In this document: piece by piece, positions 46,235 to 56,500 of the stretch
Layout of the letters: the number at the start of each line of letters is the position of its first letter
Position numbering within the stretch: position 1 is the first letter of the stretch
From: Streptomyces sp. ACA25
Lineage (GTDB): Bacteria; Actinomycetota; Actinomycetes; Streptomycetales; Streptomycetaceae
Direction of reading: 5' to 3'
Assembly (NCBI RefSeq): GCF_028200735.1
Contig: NZ_JAQKPV010000003.1
Span: forward strand, 310,001 to 374,000
Length of the DNA stretch: 64,000 nt
Notes under the pieces: generated by a model
Databases searched by the model: none
What the model saw: only the letters and a program-made list of their open reading frames with translations
Told to the model about the DNA's origin: nothing
Made by a program: the position numbers and the translations under genes

Positions 46235-47641
46235 TCAGTCGCCGACCGAGGCGTTGTACTCGTCGATCTTCTGCTGGACGGACCGGGTGGCCTCGCTCAT
46301 CGCCTGTTCGGCGGGGGTGCTGGAGGTCAGTGCCTGCTCCCAGCCCTCCTCCGCGGCGACCCGGGCCTCGGCCATGACGCCCATCATGCAGCCGGCCGTG
46401 TTGACGTTGGTCTCGGAGTCGGCCAGCTGTGCGGCGGCGACCGAGAACTGCGGGTACTGCTCGGCGCGTTCCCTGGCCTCGTCGCCGTCGTAGCCCTCGG
46501 TGTTCACCGAGAGGTACCCGGTGCCGGCGTGCCACTTCGACTGCGACTCGGCGGTGAGCAGGAACTGCACGAACTCCCAGGAGGCGCGGACCTCCTGCTC
46601 GCTGTGGCCCTCGCCGTTGATCCAGAGGGAGGCGCCGCCGATGATCGAACCACCCGGGTCACCGGCGGCGATCAGCGGGAAATAGCCCGCGCCGACCTCG
46701 AAGTCGGACTGCTCCAGGAAGCCGCCGAGGCTTCCGGTGGACTGCAGGGTCATCGCGGCCCGGCCGGAGGTGAAGGCCGCCTGGCCGTCGTCGGTGCTGC
46801 GGCCGATCTGCACCGCGAGCTCGTCGTCGATCATGCCCTGCCACCACTCGACCATGTCGACGATCTTCCGGTCGTCGAAGAGCACCTCCCCGGCACGTCC
46901 CTCGCGGCCGTTCCCGTTGTCGCAGTAGGGCACCGCCGCGCGGGCCATGAACTGCTCGACGAACCAGCCGTAGACCGGCGCCCCGAAGCCGTACTGCTCG
47001 ATCTGCCCGTCCGCGCCGCGGACGGTGAGGGCCTCGGCGTGCTCGCGGATCTCCGCGAGGTCCTTCGGCGGCTGGTCCGGGTCGAGGCCGGCCTCCTCGA
47101 AGGCGTCCCGGTTGATGTACATCAGCGGGGTGGAGTTGTTGAACGGGAAGGAACGCAGCTCGCTGTCGACGGTGAAGTAGTTCAGCAGGGCGTCCTCGAG
47201 CGGGTCCAGGTCGTAGTCGTCCCGGTCGACGAAGGACTGGGCGGGCACCGTCTGCGCGGAGTCGATCATGAACTGGGTGCCCAGGTCGTAGATCATGATC
47301 AGGTTGGCGGTGTCGCCCTGCTGGATCGCGGCCCGGTGCTGGGCGAGGGTGGTGTCGTAGTCGCCCTGGAACGAGCCGGTGACCTTGATCCGGTCCGGGT
47401 TGCCGGCGTTGAACTCGTCGATGAGCGAGTCGAGCACCTGGCCGTTGGTGCTGTCCATGCTGTGCCAGAACTCGACTTCCACGGCCGAGTCGAGATCATC
47501 GAGCACTTCGGGGCCGGGGGCGCTCAGGTCCTGGCCGCCCGCTCCGCCGGCGTCATCGCTGCCGCAGGCGCTGAGGGTGAGTGCCAGTGCCGAGACGCCG
47601 GCCACCAGGGCCGTGCGACCGGATGTCTTGGTTATCCGCAT
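46235..47641 (-). CDS. ABC importer substrate-binding lipoprotein (UgpB-like)
   Basis: The 468-residue protein has a lipoprotein signal peptide with lipobox LSAC; the cysteine is residue 26. The mature protein is a family-1 extracellular solute-binding protein. The EFWHSMDSTNGQVLDSLIDEF and NNSTPLMYINRDAFEEAGLDP segments resemble UgpB, the glycerol-3-phosphate / phosphodiester binder, but sugar-binding relatives look similar. It is the last gene of a permease-permease-binding protein operon. Confidence 0.88.
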   Translation of the reverse strand: MRITKTSGRTALVAGVSALALTLSACGSDDAGGAGGQDLSAPGPEVLDDLDSAVEVEFWHSMDSTNGQVLDSLIDEFNAGNPDRIKVTGSFQGDYDTTLAQHRAAIQQGDTANLIMIYDLGTQFMIDSAQTVPAQSFVDRDDYDLDPLEDALLNYFTVDSELRSFPFNNSTPLMYINRDAFEEAGLDPDQPPKDLAEIREHAEALTVRGADGQIEQYGFGAPVYGWFVEQFMARAAVPYCDNGNGREGRAGEVLFDDRKIVDMVEWWQGMIDDELAVQIGRSTDDGQAAFTSGRAAMTLQSTGSLGGFLEQSDFEVGAGYFPLIAAGDPGGSIIGGASLWINGEGHSEQEVRASWEFVQFLLTAESQSKWHAGTGYLSVNTEGYDGDEARERAEQYPQFSVAAAQLADSETNVNTAGCMMGVMAEARVAAEEGWEQALTSSTPAEQAMSEATRSVQQKIDEYNASVGD

Positions 47642-47698
47642 TGCGTGGTATCCCGTCCTTGTTGCTGAGGGTGCGTGGGGCGCAGGGGGTTCGCGGTG

Positions 47699-48517
47699 CT
47701 ACTTGACCGCGCCCGCGGTGAGACCGCGGACGATGAAGCGCTGTCCGAAGAGGACCAGCGCGAGGGTGGGCAGCACCGACAGAGCTGCCCCGGCGAGCCA
47801 GAGTCCCGGGTTGGCGGACTCGGCGTTCTTGAGGCTGTTGAGGCCGATCTGCAGGGTCTGCATGTCGGTGGTGCGCGTCATGATCAGCGGCCAGAAGTAC
47901 ATGTTCCAGGAGCTGATGAAGACGTAGACCCCGACCGCGCTGAGCGCCGGCTTGTTCAGCGGCAGCAGGATGGTCCAGAGGAACCGAAGGTGTCCCATGC
48001 CGTCCATCCTTGCCGCGTCCCGCAGTTCGCCGGGGAACTGCCGGAAGCTCTGCCGGAGCAGGAAGGTGCCGAAGGCGTAGGCCAGGAAGGGGAGCACCAG
48101 TCCGCCGTAGGTGTTGTTCAGTCCCCAGTCGGACAGCGTCAGGTAGTTGGGGATGAAGGTGGCCTCGGCGGGGATCATCAGGGTCGACAGGAAGAGCGCG
48201 AAGATCACGGCGCTGCCCCGGAAGCGGAGGAAGACGAAGGCGTAGGCGGCCAGTACCGAGGTCGCCAGCTGAGCAGCCGTGATGATTCCGGCCATGACCA
48301 GCGAGTTGCCGTACATCCGCATCAGGGGGACCGCGTCCAGGACCCGCTGGATGTTGTCCAGGTGGAAGCCGGTGGGGACCAGCTGCGGTGGGAACGTGGA
48401 CAGTTCGCGGGGCTGCATGAAGGTGCCCGCGAAGACGTAGTAGACCGGGAAGAGCACCGGGACGAGGGCCAGCAGCAGCACCCCGTAGACGATGACCCGG
48501 CTCAGGGCCGTCCTCAT
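47699..48517 (-). CDS. ABC transporter permease (UgpE/MalG-like)
   Basis: The 272-residue protein has six helices and the EAA loop (ELRDAARMDGMGHLRFLWTILLPL), where the ATPase docks. ATG 48517 overlaps the upstream permease stop by 4 bp. The gene is followed by the binding-protein gene after 57 bases. No ATPase gene is present; streptomycetes usually share the MsiK ATPase among such systems. Confidence 0.9.
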   Translation of the reverse strand: MRTALSRVIVYGVLLLALVPVLFPVYYVFAGTFMQPRELSTFPPQLVPTGFHLDNIQRVLDAVPLMRMYGNSLVMAGIITAAQLATSVLAAYAFVFLRFRGSAVIFALFLSTLMIPAEATFIPNYLTLSDWGLNNTYGGLVLPFLAYAFGTFLLRQSFRQFPGELRDAARMDGMGHLRFLWTILLPLNKPALSAVGVYVFISSWNMYFWPLIMTRTTDMQTLQIGLNSLKNAESANPGLWLAGAALSVLPTLALVLFGQRFIVRGLTAGAVK

Positions 48518-49512
48518 GAGTAATGCACCTTCCGCTCGATGACGCCGAACTGGAGCGCGGTGCAGAGGAGCACCATGAGCAGCAGGACCAGGGCCTGCGC
48601 GCTGGCGCGGCCGAAGTCGCTGGTGCCGTAGGCGAAGGCGTGCTGGTAGATCGAGTACACCAGGGTGGTGGTCGAGCCGACCGGGCCGCCCTGGGTGAGG
48701 ATGTGGATCTGGCCGAAGCCCTGCAGCGCGTTGATCGTGGAGATGACGATCAGGAAGAACAGCTGGGGGCCGAGCAGCGGAACGGTGATGTACCAGGCCC
48801 GCCGGGGGCCGGTGGCACCGTCGAGCAGGGCGGCCTCGTTCACCTCCCGGGGGATCGCGCCGACGCCGGCCGCCAGCACCAGGACTCCGTAGCCCAGGTT
48901 CATCCAGACGGTGGTGAGGCAGATCGACAGCAGCGCCATCTCCTGGGAGGTGAGCCAGGCGACCTGGCTCATTCCCAGGTGGTGAAGGATGCCGTTGAGT
49001 ACGCCGCTGGCCGGGTTGTAGAAGACCGCGAAGATGACCGAGGCGCTGGCCACCGAGAAGGCGAACGGCAGGGCGAAGGCGCTGCGGAAGAACCGCTGGG
49101 CTCGCACCTTCGACTCCAGCAGGAGCACCACGGCGAGGGCGCCGATCACTCCGGGCACCACCACTCCGACCGTGAACAGCGCGGTGGTGAGGAGCACTTT
49201 GCCGAAATCGGCGGACATCATCTCCTGAAAGTGGCTCAGCCCGACGAAGCGGGAAGGCCGTCCGATGATGTCGTTGCCGTGCATGGACAGATACACGGTT
49301 CTGCCGAGCGGATAGAGCAGGAAGAGAGCGAAGACGGTGACGGAGGGGGCGAGGAAGACCCAGGCGAGGAGATTGTCCCGGCGGGGTCCCGTCCGTCCGG
49401 GTCCGTCACGTCGTCGGCGGGAAACCGGCGGGACCGCGGGCCGGGGCCGGGCAGGCCTCCCGCCTCGGGTTTCGCCGTCGAGGGTGGTTGATGTGGGCAC
49501 GCTCCGCAGCAT
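48514..49512 (-). CDS. ABC transporter permease (UgpA/MalF-like)
   Basis: The roughly 332-residue protein has six helices after a basic N-terminal tail of about 45 residues rich in Arg and Pro. The EAA-type loop reads REVNEAALLDGATGPRRAWY. Start choice is weak: ATG 49512 is used, with TTG 49536 in frame upstream and GTG 49500 downstream as alternatives; none has a clear ribosome site. It is the first gene of the importer operon. Confidence 0.86.
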   Translation of the reverse strand: MLRSVPTSTTLDGETRGGRPARPRPAVPPVSRRRRDGPGRTGPRRDNLLAWVFLAPSVTVFALFLLYPLGRTVYLSMHGNDIIGRPSRFVGLSHFQEMMSADFGKVLLTTALFTVGVVVPGVIGALAVVLLLESKVRAQRFFRSAFALPFAFSVASASVIFAVFYNPASGVLNGILHHLGMSQVAWLTSQEMALLSICLTTVWMNLGYGVLVLAAGVGAIPREVNEAALLDGATGPRRAWYITVPLLGPQLFFLIVISTINALQGFGQIHILTQGGPVGSTTTLVYSIYQHAFAYGTSDFGRASAQALVLLLMVLLCTALQFGVIERKVHYS

Positions 49513-49713
49513 GAACACGCCAGGTGAAGTCGTCAATCCCCACAGTGGAACGGGGTCCCAACGGAACCCACCGGCGAAGTGAAAGAAGTGAAAGGGGTGG
49601 AGAAGGTGTGGACACGGCGCGACCGCCCCGTGGGACCGGACTGCGGGACACGAGGGGTGTCCGGTCCCGGCGGGGCGGCCGGCGATCTGGGGTGGGGGGA
49701 CGCTGGTGGTTCA

Positions 49714-49737
49714 GGCGGCCGGAGAGCTCCGGCCGCC
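49714..49737 (-). terminator. Hairpin after the ActP-like symporter
   Basis: A perfect 10-bp stem (49714-49723 with 49728-49737) with a 4-nt loop begins 12 bases past the stop at 49749. It should end the ActP operon before the ABC importer genes on the same strand. Confidence 0.7.
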
Positions 49738-49748
49738 GCGGACGGGGG

Positions 49749-51455
49749 TCAGTGGTTGCCGGCGCCCTCCGCGCCCGCGCCGGTGAGGGCACGGACCTGG
49801 AGCACCGCGAAGCGGTCCGGGTCGGACTCCTTGGAGACCAGGGTGCCGACGACGGCGCACACGAGGCCGAGGGGGATGGAGACCAGGCCGGGGTTCTCCA
49901 GCGGGAACCAGGCGAAGTCGACGCCCGCGGGGAACAGCGACAGGCTGTCGCCGTCGGCGTTCACCTTGCCGGACACGACCGGCGAGAAGAAGACCAGACC
50001 GACCGCGCCGGCCAGGCCGCCGTAGATGCCGGCGAGGGCCCCGGTGGTGTTGAACCGCTTCCAGAAGAGGCTGAGCAGGATGGTCGGAAGGTTGGCGGAC
50101 GCGGCGATCGCGAACGCCAGGGCGACCAGGAAGGCGACGTTCAGGTTCTGCGCGAAGATCGCCAGGATGATCGCGATGACGCCGACCGCGAAGGCGGCCA
50201 GCTTGGCGACCCTGATTTCCTCCCGCTCGGTCGCCTTGCCCTTGCGGAGCACGTTGTTGTAGAAGTCGTGCGCCAGCGAGGACGAGGAGGCGATGGTCAG
50301 ACCGGCGACGGTCGACAGGATCGCGGCGAAGGCGACCGCGGCGATCAGGGCGAGCATCACCGCGCCCATGAGATCTCCGCCCAACCGCATGCCGACTTCC
50401 TCGGCGAGCTGTGGTGCAGCGGTGTTGCCTGCCGCGTTCTGGGCGGTGATGGCGTCCCGTCCGACGAGGGCCGCGGCACCGAAGCCGAGGACCAGGGTCA
50501 TCAGGTAGAAGGAGCCGATCAGGCCGATGCCCCAGTTGACGGACTTACGTGCCGCCTTGGAGTCCGGAACGGTGTAGAAGCGGATCAGGATGTGCGGCAG
50601 GCCGGCGGTGCCGAGCACCAGAGCGAGGCCGAGGCTGATCAGGTCCAGCTTGTTGATCATGCTCTGCCAGGCGTCCCCGGCGACGTCCACGCCGTAGCGC
50701 TGACCCGGTTCCAGGAAGGCGTTGCCGACCCCGCTGGCGTCTGCCGCGTCGCTCATCAGAGCACCGAGGTTGAAGCCGTAGATGGCCAGCACCATGATCG
50801 TGAGGATCGCGGCGCCGCCCATCAGCATCACGGCCTTGACGATCTGCACCCAGGTGGTGCCCTTCATGCCACCGAAGGTGACATAGACGATCATCAGGAT
50901 GCCGACGACGATGATGCCGACGATCTTCGCCACCTCGGCGCTCATGCCGAGGTAGGTCTCCCCCGGCTGGATGCCCAGCAGAAGGGCGATCAGGGCACCG
51001 GCGCCGACCATCTGGGCCAGCAGGTAGAAGATCGAGACGGTGAGGGTGGAGACCGAGGCGGCGGTCCGCACCGGGCGCTGCCGCATCCGGTAGGACAGCA
51101 CGTCCGCCATGGTGAACCGGCCGGAGTTCCGGAGCAGTTCGGCGACGAGCAGCAGGGCCACCAGCCAGGCCACCAGGAAGCCGATGGAGTACAGGAAGCC
51201 GTCGTAACCGAACAGGGCGATCATGCCGGCGATGCCGAGGAAGGAGGCCGCCGACATGTAGTCGCTGCCGATGGCGAAGCCGTTCTGCATACCGGAGAAG
51301 CCGCGGCCGCCGGAGTGGAAGTCGGTGGCCGACTTCACCTGCCGGCTGGCCCACACGGTGATGGCCAGGGTCGCGGCGACCATGGCGGTGAACATGATGA
51401 CGGTGATCAGGCGACTCTGGGAGCTGGTCGCGGCGAGCAGAATGACGTCGTTCAT
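49749..51455 (-). CDS. Cation/acetate-type symporter (ActP-like, SSS family)
   Basis: The 568-residue protein has about 13-14 helices. It contains DFHSGGRGFSGMQNGFAIGSDYMSAASFLG, AAVAFAAILSTVAGLTIASSSSLAHDFY and GLPHILIRFYTVPDSKAARKS, close to acetate permease ActP. The start overlaps the DUF485 gene stop by 4 bp. Acetate or a related short carboxylate is the likely substrate. An array of phased repeats lies upstream of the pair. Confidence 0.9.
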   Translation of the reverse strand: MNDVILLAATSSQSRLITVIMFTAMVAATLAITVWASRQVKSATDFHSGGRGFSGMQNGFAIGSDYMSAASFLGIAGMIALFGYDGFLYSIGFLVAWLVALLLVAELLRNSGRFTMADVLSYRMRQRPVRTAASVSTLTVSIFYLLAQMVGAGALIALLLGIQPGETYLGMSAEVAKIVGIIVVGILMIVYVTFGGMKGTTWVQIVKAVMLMGGAAILTIMVLAIYGFNLGALMSDAADASGVGNAFLEPGQRYGVDVAGDAWQSMINKLDLISLGLALVLGTAGLPHILIRFYTVPDSKAARKSVNWGIGLIGSFYLMTLVLGFGAAALVGRDAITAQNAAGNTAAPQLAEEVGMRLGGDLMGAVMLALIAAVAFAAILSTVAGLTIASSSSLAHDFYNNVLRKGKATEREEIRVAKLAAFAVGVIAIILAIFAQNLNVAFLVALAFAIAASANLPTILLSLFWKRFNTTGALAGIYGGLAGAVGLVFFSPVVSGKVNADGDSLSLFPAGVDFAWFPLENPGLVSIPLGLVCAVVGTLVSKESDPDRFAVLQVRALTGAGAEGAGNH

Positions 51456-51835
51456 GCGCCTGCCTCCGTGCGCTGCGAGCCACCGTTCTGGAGTTCCGCC
51501 CGCAGCTCGTCCGCGAGCGGGTCGAGCCGGCGGTTGGCGTATCTCGCGTACCAGACGGCGATGCCGAAGGTGGACGCGAACTGCAGAAGGCCGAAGACCA
51601 GCGCGAAGTTGAAGTTGCCCACGATCTGGAAGGCCATCACGTCGCGGGCATAAGCGGACATCAGGACGTAGAGCAGGTACCAGGCGAGGAAGCCGACGCT
51701 CATCGGAACCACGAAACGCAGCAGCCGGCTGCGAAGCTCGAGGAAACGTGCGTCCTCGTGCATGGTCACCGAGCGGGACCGCAGGTCACCGCCCGGTGGC
51801 TCGGTCGTTGTGGAGAAGGACGGGGTGTTGCTCAT
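51452..51835 (-). CDS. DUF485 small membrane protein (ActP partner)
   Basis: The 127-residue protein has two membrane helices and a conserved soluble start with FLELRSRLLRFVVPMSVGFL and WYARYANRRLDPLADELR, typical of DUF485 (YjcH). Such genes precede actP in many bacteria. ATG 51835 begins with a short Thr/Ser/Pro-rich N terminus. Confidence 0.88.
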   Translation of the reverse strand: MSNTPSFSTTTEPPGGDLRSRSVTMHEDARFLELRSRLLRFVVPMSVGFLAWYLLYVLMSAYARDVMAFQIVGNFNFALVFGLLQFASTFGIAVWYARYANRRLDPLADELRAELQNGGSQRTEAGA

Positions 51836-51940
51836 GCCGGCTCCTGGATCGTGGGATGTGTTTCGGCCGGGTGAACGGCGGGTGTTCGGGGAATGTAAGT
51901 ACGGACGCTGCCCTGTGGCAGAGCCCACACCTTCCGAGTC

Positions 51941-52010
51941 GCCGAACGCGGTCTCCTCGCGCCGAACGGTCGACCGGATTCCGCCGAACGGTCGCCGGAC
52001 GCGACGAACG
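51941..52010. repeat. Four helically phased GCCGAACG repeats upstream of the DUF485-actP pair
   Basis: The octamer GCCGAACG starts at 51941, 51961 and 51983, and a one-base variant GACGAACG at 52003. Spacing is 20, 22 and 20 bases, about two helical turns each, so all lie on one face of the DNA. The last repeat overlaps the inverted repeat at 52006-52038. This arrangement is typical of a cooperative DNA-binding regulator; the regulator is unknown. Confidence 0.6.
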
Positions 52011-52038
52011 GCACCCGGTTCACCACCGAGTGCCGTTC
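52006..52038. repeat. 9-bp inverted repeat between the symporter and MFS genes
   Basis: GAACGGCAC (52006-52014) is matched by GTGCCGTTC (52030-52038) with a 15-base spacer. It could be an operator half-site pair or a hairpin near the end of the MFS transcript. Confidence 0.5.
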
Positions 52039-52127
52039 ACTCACGGACAGTGAGGGCGACCGCCGTCCCGCCCCACGGAGCCGATGCCGGCGAGATGTCC
52101 GGAACCGGACCGCGGACGCCGTCCGGC

Positions 52128-53378
52128 TCAGACCACCGACCGCACCTTCAGGACCAGCGCTCCGCCCACCGCGCTGACGGCCGCGGTGAGGAGGTAGAGG
52201 CCGCCGTAGCCCGCCACCGCGAGCACCGGCACCGCCAGGGCCGGCGCCACGATCTGCGGCGCCGCCGCGGCGATGGCGAAGAAGCCGAGGTCCCGCCCCG
52301 CGTCCTCGGCCGAGGGAAGCACCGAGGCGATCACGGCGAGGTCCACCGCGAGGAAGGTGCCGAAGCCCAGGCCGACCACGACGGCGGCGAACAGGGCGAC
52401 CGGCCACACGGGGAACAGCGCCATGGCCACCGCCCCCACGCCCATCAGCACCCCACCGCCGACCACGAACACCCGGCGGCGCCCGACCCGGTCGGACCAG
52501 CGGCCGGCGGTCATCGCGGCCGTCATGGCGCACAGGACGGTCACCCCGGTGATCGTCATGACCGCGCGCTGCGGGTCCGCGACCAGGAGCTCATCCGTCA
52601 GGTAGAACAGCAGGTACTGGCTGATCATGGCGAAGCCGAGGACGACGAGGAACCGGCTCACCCAGGTCCACAGCAGATCGGGCGACCGCGGGACCCGGGG
52701 CCGCCGGTCCGCGGCCGGCAGCCGCACGGCCGGTCCCGTTCGCGAGTCGGCCTCCCGGTGTCCCAGGAGGAACGGGAGCACGGCGCAGAGCACGAGGACC
52801 GCGCATGCCACGTATCCCCCGGCCAGCCCGGGCACCAGCTGGTTCACCACCAGGGTGCCCAGCAGCGCGCCGAGCATCTGTGTCATGCCCGCCCAGCCGG
52901 CCAGGGTGCCCAGCTGCGGGCGCGGCACCTGGTCGGGGATCGTCGCATAGAGCCCCGCCTGCACGGACGACAGGCCGATCTGGGCCACCAGCCAGCCGAG
53001 CAGCATGCCACCGACCCCGTCCGCCGTCGCCAGCAGCAGGAGACCGAGCGCGGCGAGGACGCTGCCGAAGGCCACCCACGGCCGGCGACGGCCGAACCGC
53101 GAACGCGTACGGTCGCTCAGCGCCCCGAACAACGGCACCATCGCGACGGTGACGGCGGCCCCGAGACCGGTCGCCAGCCCGAGCACGGCCTCCTTGCTCG
53201 CCGGAGCGAACAGCTCCGCCTGCCGGGCCAACTGGACCTGGATCGGAGTGAGAACGGCCAGCCACATGCCGGTGCTCGCACACGCGAAGCGCAGGGTCCA
53301 GGCCCGGCCGATGGGTGGTCGCTGCTCGTCGGGCACAGCCGGGCGGGCCGGTACGTGGGCTGTCACCTCATGGGTCAT
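52128..53378 (-). CDS. MFS transporter, possibly metallophore-linked
   Basis: The 416-residue protein has 12 helices with GALSDRTRSRFGRRRPW (loop 2-3 motif) and GRWSDRVGRRRVFV (loop 8-9). It lies downstream of the NRPS on the same strand, 202 bases from the NRPS stop. In yersiniabactin loci an MFS protein (YbtX) accompanies the synthetase, so a role in metallophore export or uptake is reasonable but inferred. ATG 53378 was chosen; the frame is open far upstream into the NRPS. Confidence 0.8.
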   Translation of the reverse strand: MTHEVTAHVPARPAVPDEQRPPIGRAWTLRFACASTGMWLAVLTPIQVQLARQAELFAPASKEAVLGLATGLGAAVTVAMVPLFGALSDRTRSRFGRRRPWVAFGSVLAALGLLLLATADGVGGMLLGWLVAQIGLSSVQAGLYATIPDQVPRPQLGTLAGWAGMTQMLGALLGTLVVNQLVPGLAGGYVACAVLVLCAVLPFLLGHREADSRTGPAVRLPAADRRPRVPRSPDLLWTWVSRFLVVLGFAMISQYLLFYLTDELLVADPQRAVMTITGVTVLCAMTAAMTAGRWSDRVGRRRVFVVGGGVLMGVGAVAMALFPVWPVALFAAVVVGLGFGTFLAVDLAVIASVLPSAEDAGRDLGFFAIAAAAPQIVAPALAVPVLAVAGYGGLYLLTAAVSAVGGALVLKVRSVV

Positions 53379-53580
53379 CGGATCTCCGCAGCACGTTCGA
53401 GGGGAGTGGCTCCCCCAGCGTCGCCCCCGCCGTCGGTGAAGAGATGAGGCGCCGCCTAGGCGCGGCTGAAGCCCCTGGCTGCTGCCGCCCCGCCCCGGGG
53501 CGCGGTACCGCTGCGGCACGGCACCGGCCCGAGGTCCGCGCCGACCCCCGCACGGCCGGTGGCCCTGCGGGGGCCGGGCC

Positions 53581-56500
53581 TCACCGGCGGTTGGCCGCGA
53601 CGGCCGTGCGGCGCCGCGCCGCGCGCCTCCGGGCATCCGCGAGCAGCTGGTCCGCGGGCTGTTCCGCTCCCGCGTCACGGGCACCCTCGGCGGAGCGGAC
53701 GGCCCCGGCGGAGGGGGCCCCGTTGCTGCCGAGGTGGGCCGCCAGCGCGCTGATCGAGGGGTGGGCGAAGAGATCCAGCACGGACAGGCTGTCGTCCAGC
53801 TCTGCTCGCAGCTCCCGGTGGGCGCGCACCAGGGTGAGGGAGGTCGCCCCGATCTCGAAGAAGGAGCGGAGCGGATCGAGGTCCGCCGGCTCGGCACCGA
53901 GCAGCCGGCCCAGTGTGGCGGCGATGCGCTGCTCCACCTCCGGGTCGCGCCGGACTCCGGCCGGGCCGGTCGTGACCGGACGAACTGACGGCAGCAGCTC
54001 CTCGTGCGGCGCGGCGGCCCGGCCGGTCTCCGCCAGGCCGCGCTCGGCGAGCCGGGCGGGATCGCCGTCCTCCCACGCCTGCGCGCTGTCCGCCAGCAGG
54101 GTCAGCAGCTCGGTGCAGGCGGTGAACAGGGCGTCCAGGTATCCCGGTGGGAACGCGGCCTCGACCGCGTCCCAGTTGATCCGCAGCTCGCCGTCCTGCT
54201 CGAAGACCTGGTGGTCCAGCACGACGTGCGGGGTCTGGCTGATGGCGTGCACCGTGCGGCCGAACCCGGCGAGCAGCTCGGAGGCGTCCGCGGGTCCGCC
54301 GGTGGACGCCGTGCTGCCGAGCCCGCTGGAGAAGACCGCGGGGAGGAGCACCTGCCGGCCCCGGCGGGCCGTCAGGTTCCGCAGGACCTCGTTCCCGTGC
54401 ACGCCGGCCGGGCCGGAGGCGTGCTCCAGGTCCTGCAGCAGCCGGTCCTGGACGTCGCGCATCCGCCCCGCCGGAGTGGAGGCGCCGGTCTCGACGCCGA
54501 GCAGTACGGTCGACGTGTAGTCGCCGATCACTCCGGCATGCCGAGCCGGGCGGTCGAAGGCGGTGACGACGAGGGTGAACTGCTCGCTCCCGGTGGCGTG
54601 CCGGAGCACGTCGGCGAAGACGGTCAGCAGGACGGCCGTCGGGGTGACCCGGTGGCGGCGGGCCAGGAGGCGCAGAGCGTTCCAGCGGTCCGCGTCCAGG
54701 ACGGCACGGCGGCGGGTGAACCGCACGCGTCCGGGCCCCGGGGGCCGGACCGGCAGGGCGGGCCCGTCGGGCAGGACGGCCGACCGGTCGTTCCAGTAGG
54801 CGGTGGCGGCTTCCCGCGCCGCGGTTCCGGCGGCGCGGGCGCGTTCGTGTATCCAGTCGGCGAACGCGGCGGCGGGCGGTGCGGGCAGGCTCCCGAGGTC
54901 CCGGTAGCCGGTGAGGAGTTCCCCGGCGAGCAGGACGGCGCTCTGGGCGTCGCAGAACAACAGGTCGAGTCCGAAGTGGAGGCGCCAGCGGTGCTCGTCG
55001 ATCCGGGTGGCCGCCAGGTGGAGCATCGGGCACCGCGCCGGATCCAGGACCCGGTGCGAGCGCTCGCGCCGCAGCCGGTGCAGGGCCGCTTCCGCCGCTT
55101 CCGCGCTCAGTCCGCGCAGGTCCCGGACCTCGATCCGGGGCAGGGACGGCCGGTCGAGGACGGTCTGACGGGTGTCGTCGGTGACGGTGGCCCGCAGCAT
55201 CGGGTGCCGCTGGACGATCCGGTGCAGGGCGGCCTCGAGCCGGTCGGTGTCGAGGTCCTCCAGGTCGACCTCGGTGTAGTAGTGCGGACCCACGGCGTCA
55301 CCGAGCCAGGTGTCCGCCCGGCCGACGAGGTAGGCCAGCTGCATCTCCGACAGGGCGAACGGTCCGGAGGGTGCGGGGTCCGTGGGAGGAGGGGGTGCCA
55401 CGGGAGGACTGGGGACCGCCGGAAGAACGGGCTCCGCGGGAGGAGCGGAGGCGCTCCGGGGCCCCGGTGGCGTCGGCACGGAGAGCGGACCGGCCGGCAC
55501 GGGGGCAGGGTCCTGGACCACAGGGGCCTGGGCGGGAGCGGGGCCGGCCACGGAGAGCTCCAGCAGGGCGTCGCCCGAGGCGACGCGGACGTCGAAGAGC
55601 CGGTGTCCGCCGTCCTGTGCCCACTCGCGGAGGCCGCGCAGCCAGCGTGCCGCGGCCTCGAGCGCTTCCGCCGGGTCCTGGTTCTCGGCCGGGCGCAGGC
55701 GCACGGACGCGTCGAGCCCACCGGGGGCGGGCCAGCCGGCCCCGTCCCCCGGCGTCGGGGTACCGCCGGAGGCGTCGGCGGGCGGCACGGTGCGGACCGG
55801 GGCGGGCGGCTCCGTGCGGACGTGGGCGGGCGGCTCCGGAGCCGGTGGTGCGCAGGCGTCGAGCAGGGCGGTCACGGAGGGGAAGGCCACCAGGGCACGG
55901 AAGGACGGCCGGGTGCCGGTGCGGTCCTCGATGGCGTTGGCCAGCCGGACGATGTCGAGGGAGGTCGCTCCCTGAGCGAGCAGCCCCGCGGTGAGATCCG
56001 CGTCCGGCCCCAGTACCTCACGGGCCACCGCCTCCAGACCGGCGGGCCCGGCGGGCGGCTCCGCCGGGGAAGGGCGGGCCGGGGGCGGGGGGAGCGGGAG
56101 AGCGGGCGGGGGCGGAACGGCAGGGGCGGGCCCGGCCGGATCGGTCACCGGTTCCGCGGGCCGGGCGGCGGCGGGGCCCCGGGAGCGGAACGGGTTGGGC
56201 AGCGCCTTGTGGTCCACCTTGCCGTTGGCGGTCACGGGGAGCGCTTCCAGGTGCACGATGCGGGAGGGCAGCATGTACTCCGGCAGCCGTTCGGCGAGGG
56301 CCCCGGTCAGCTCCCGGTCCTGGAGGACGGCGCCCGACGCCGGGGCCACGTACACCACGAGCCGGGGGCGGCTGTCCGGACCGGGCACCGCTCCGGCGGC
56401 TGCCTGCCGGACGCCGGGCAGCCGGTCCAGGGCGGCTTCGATGTCGCCCAGTTCTATCCGGTGGCCGCGGACCTTGACCTGCCGGTCGGTGCGGCCCAGG

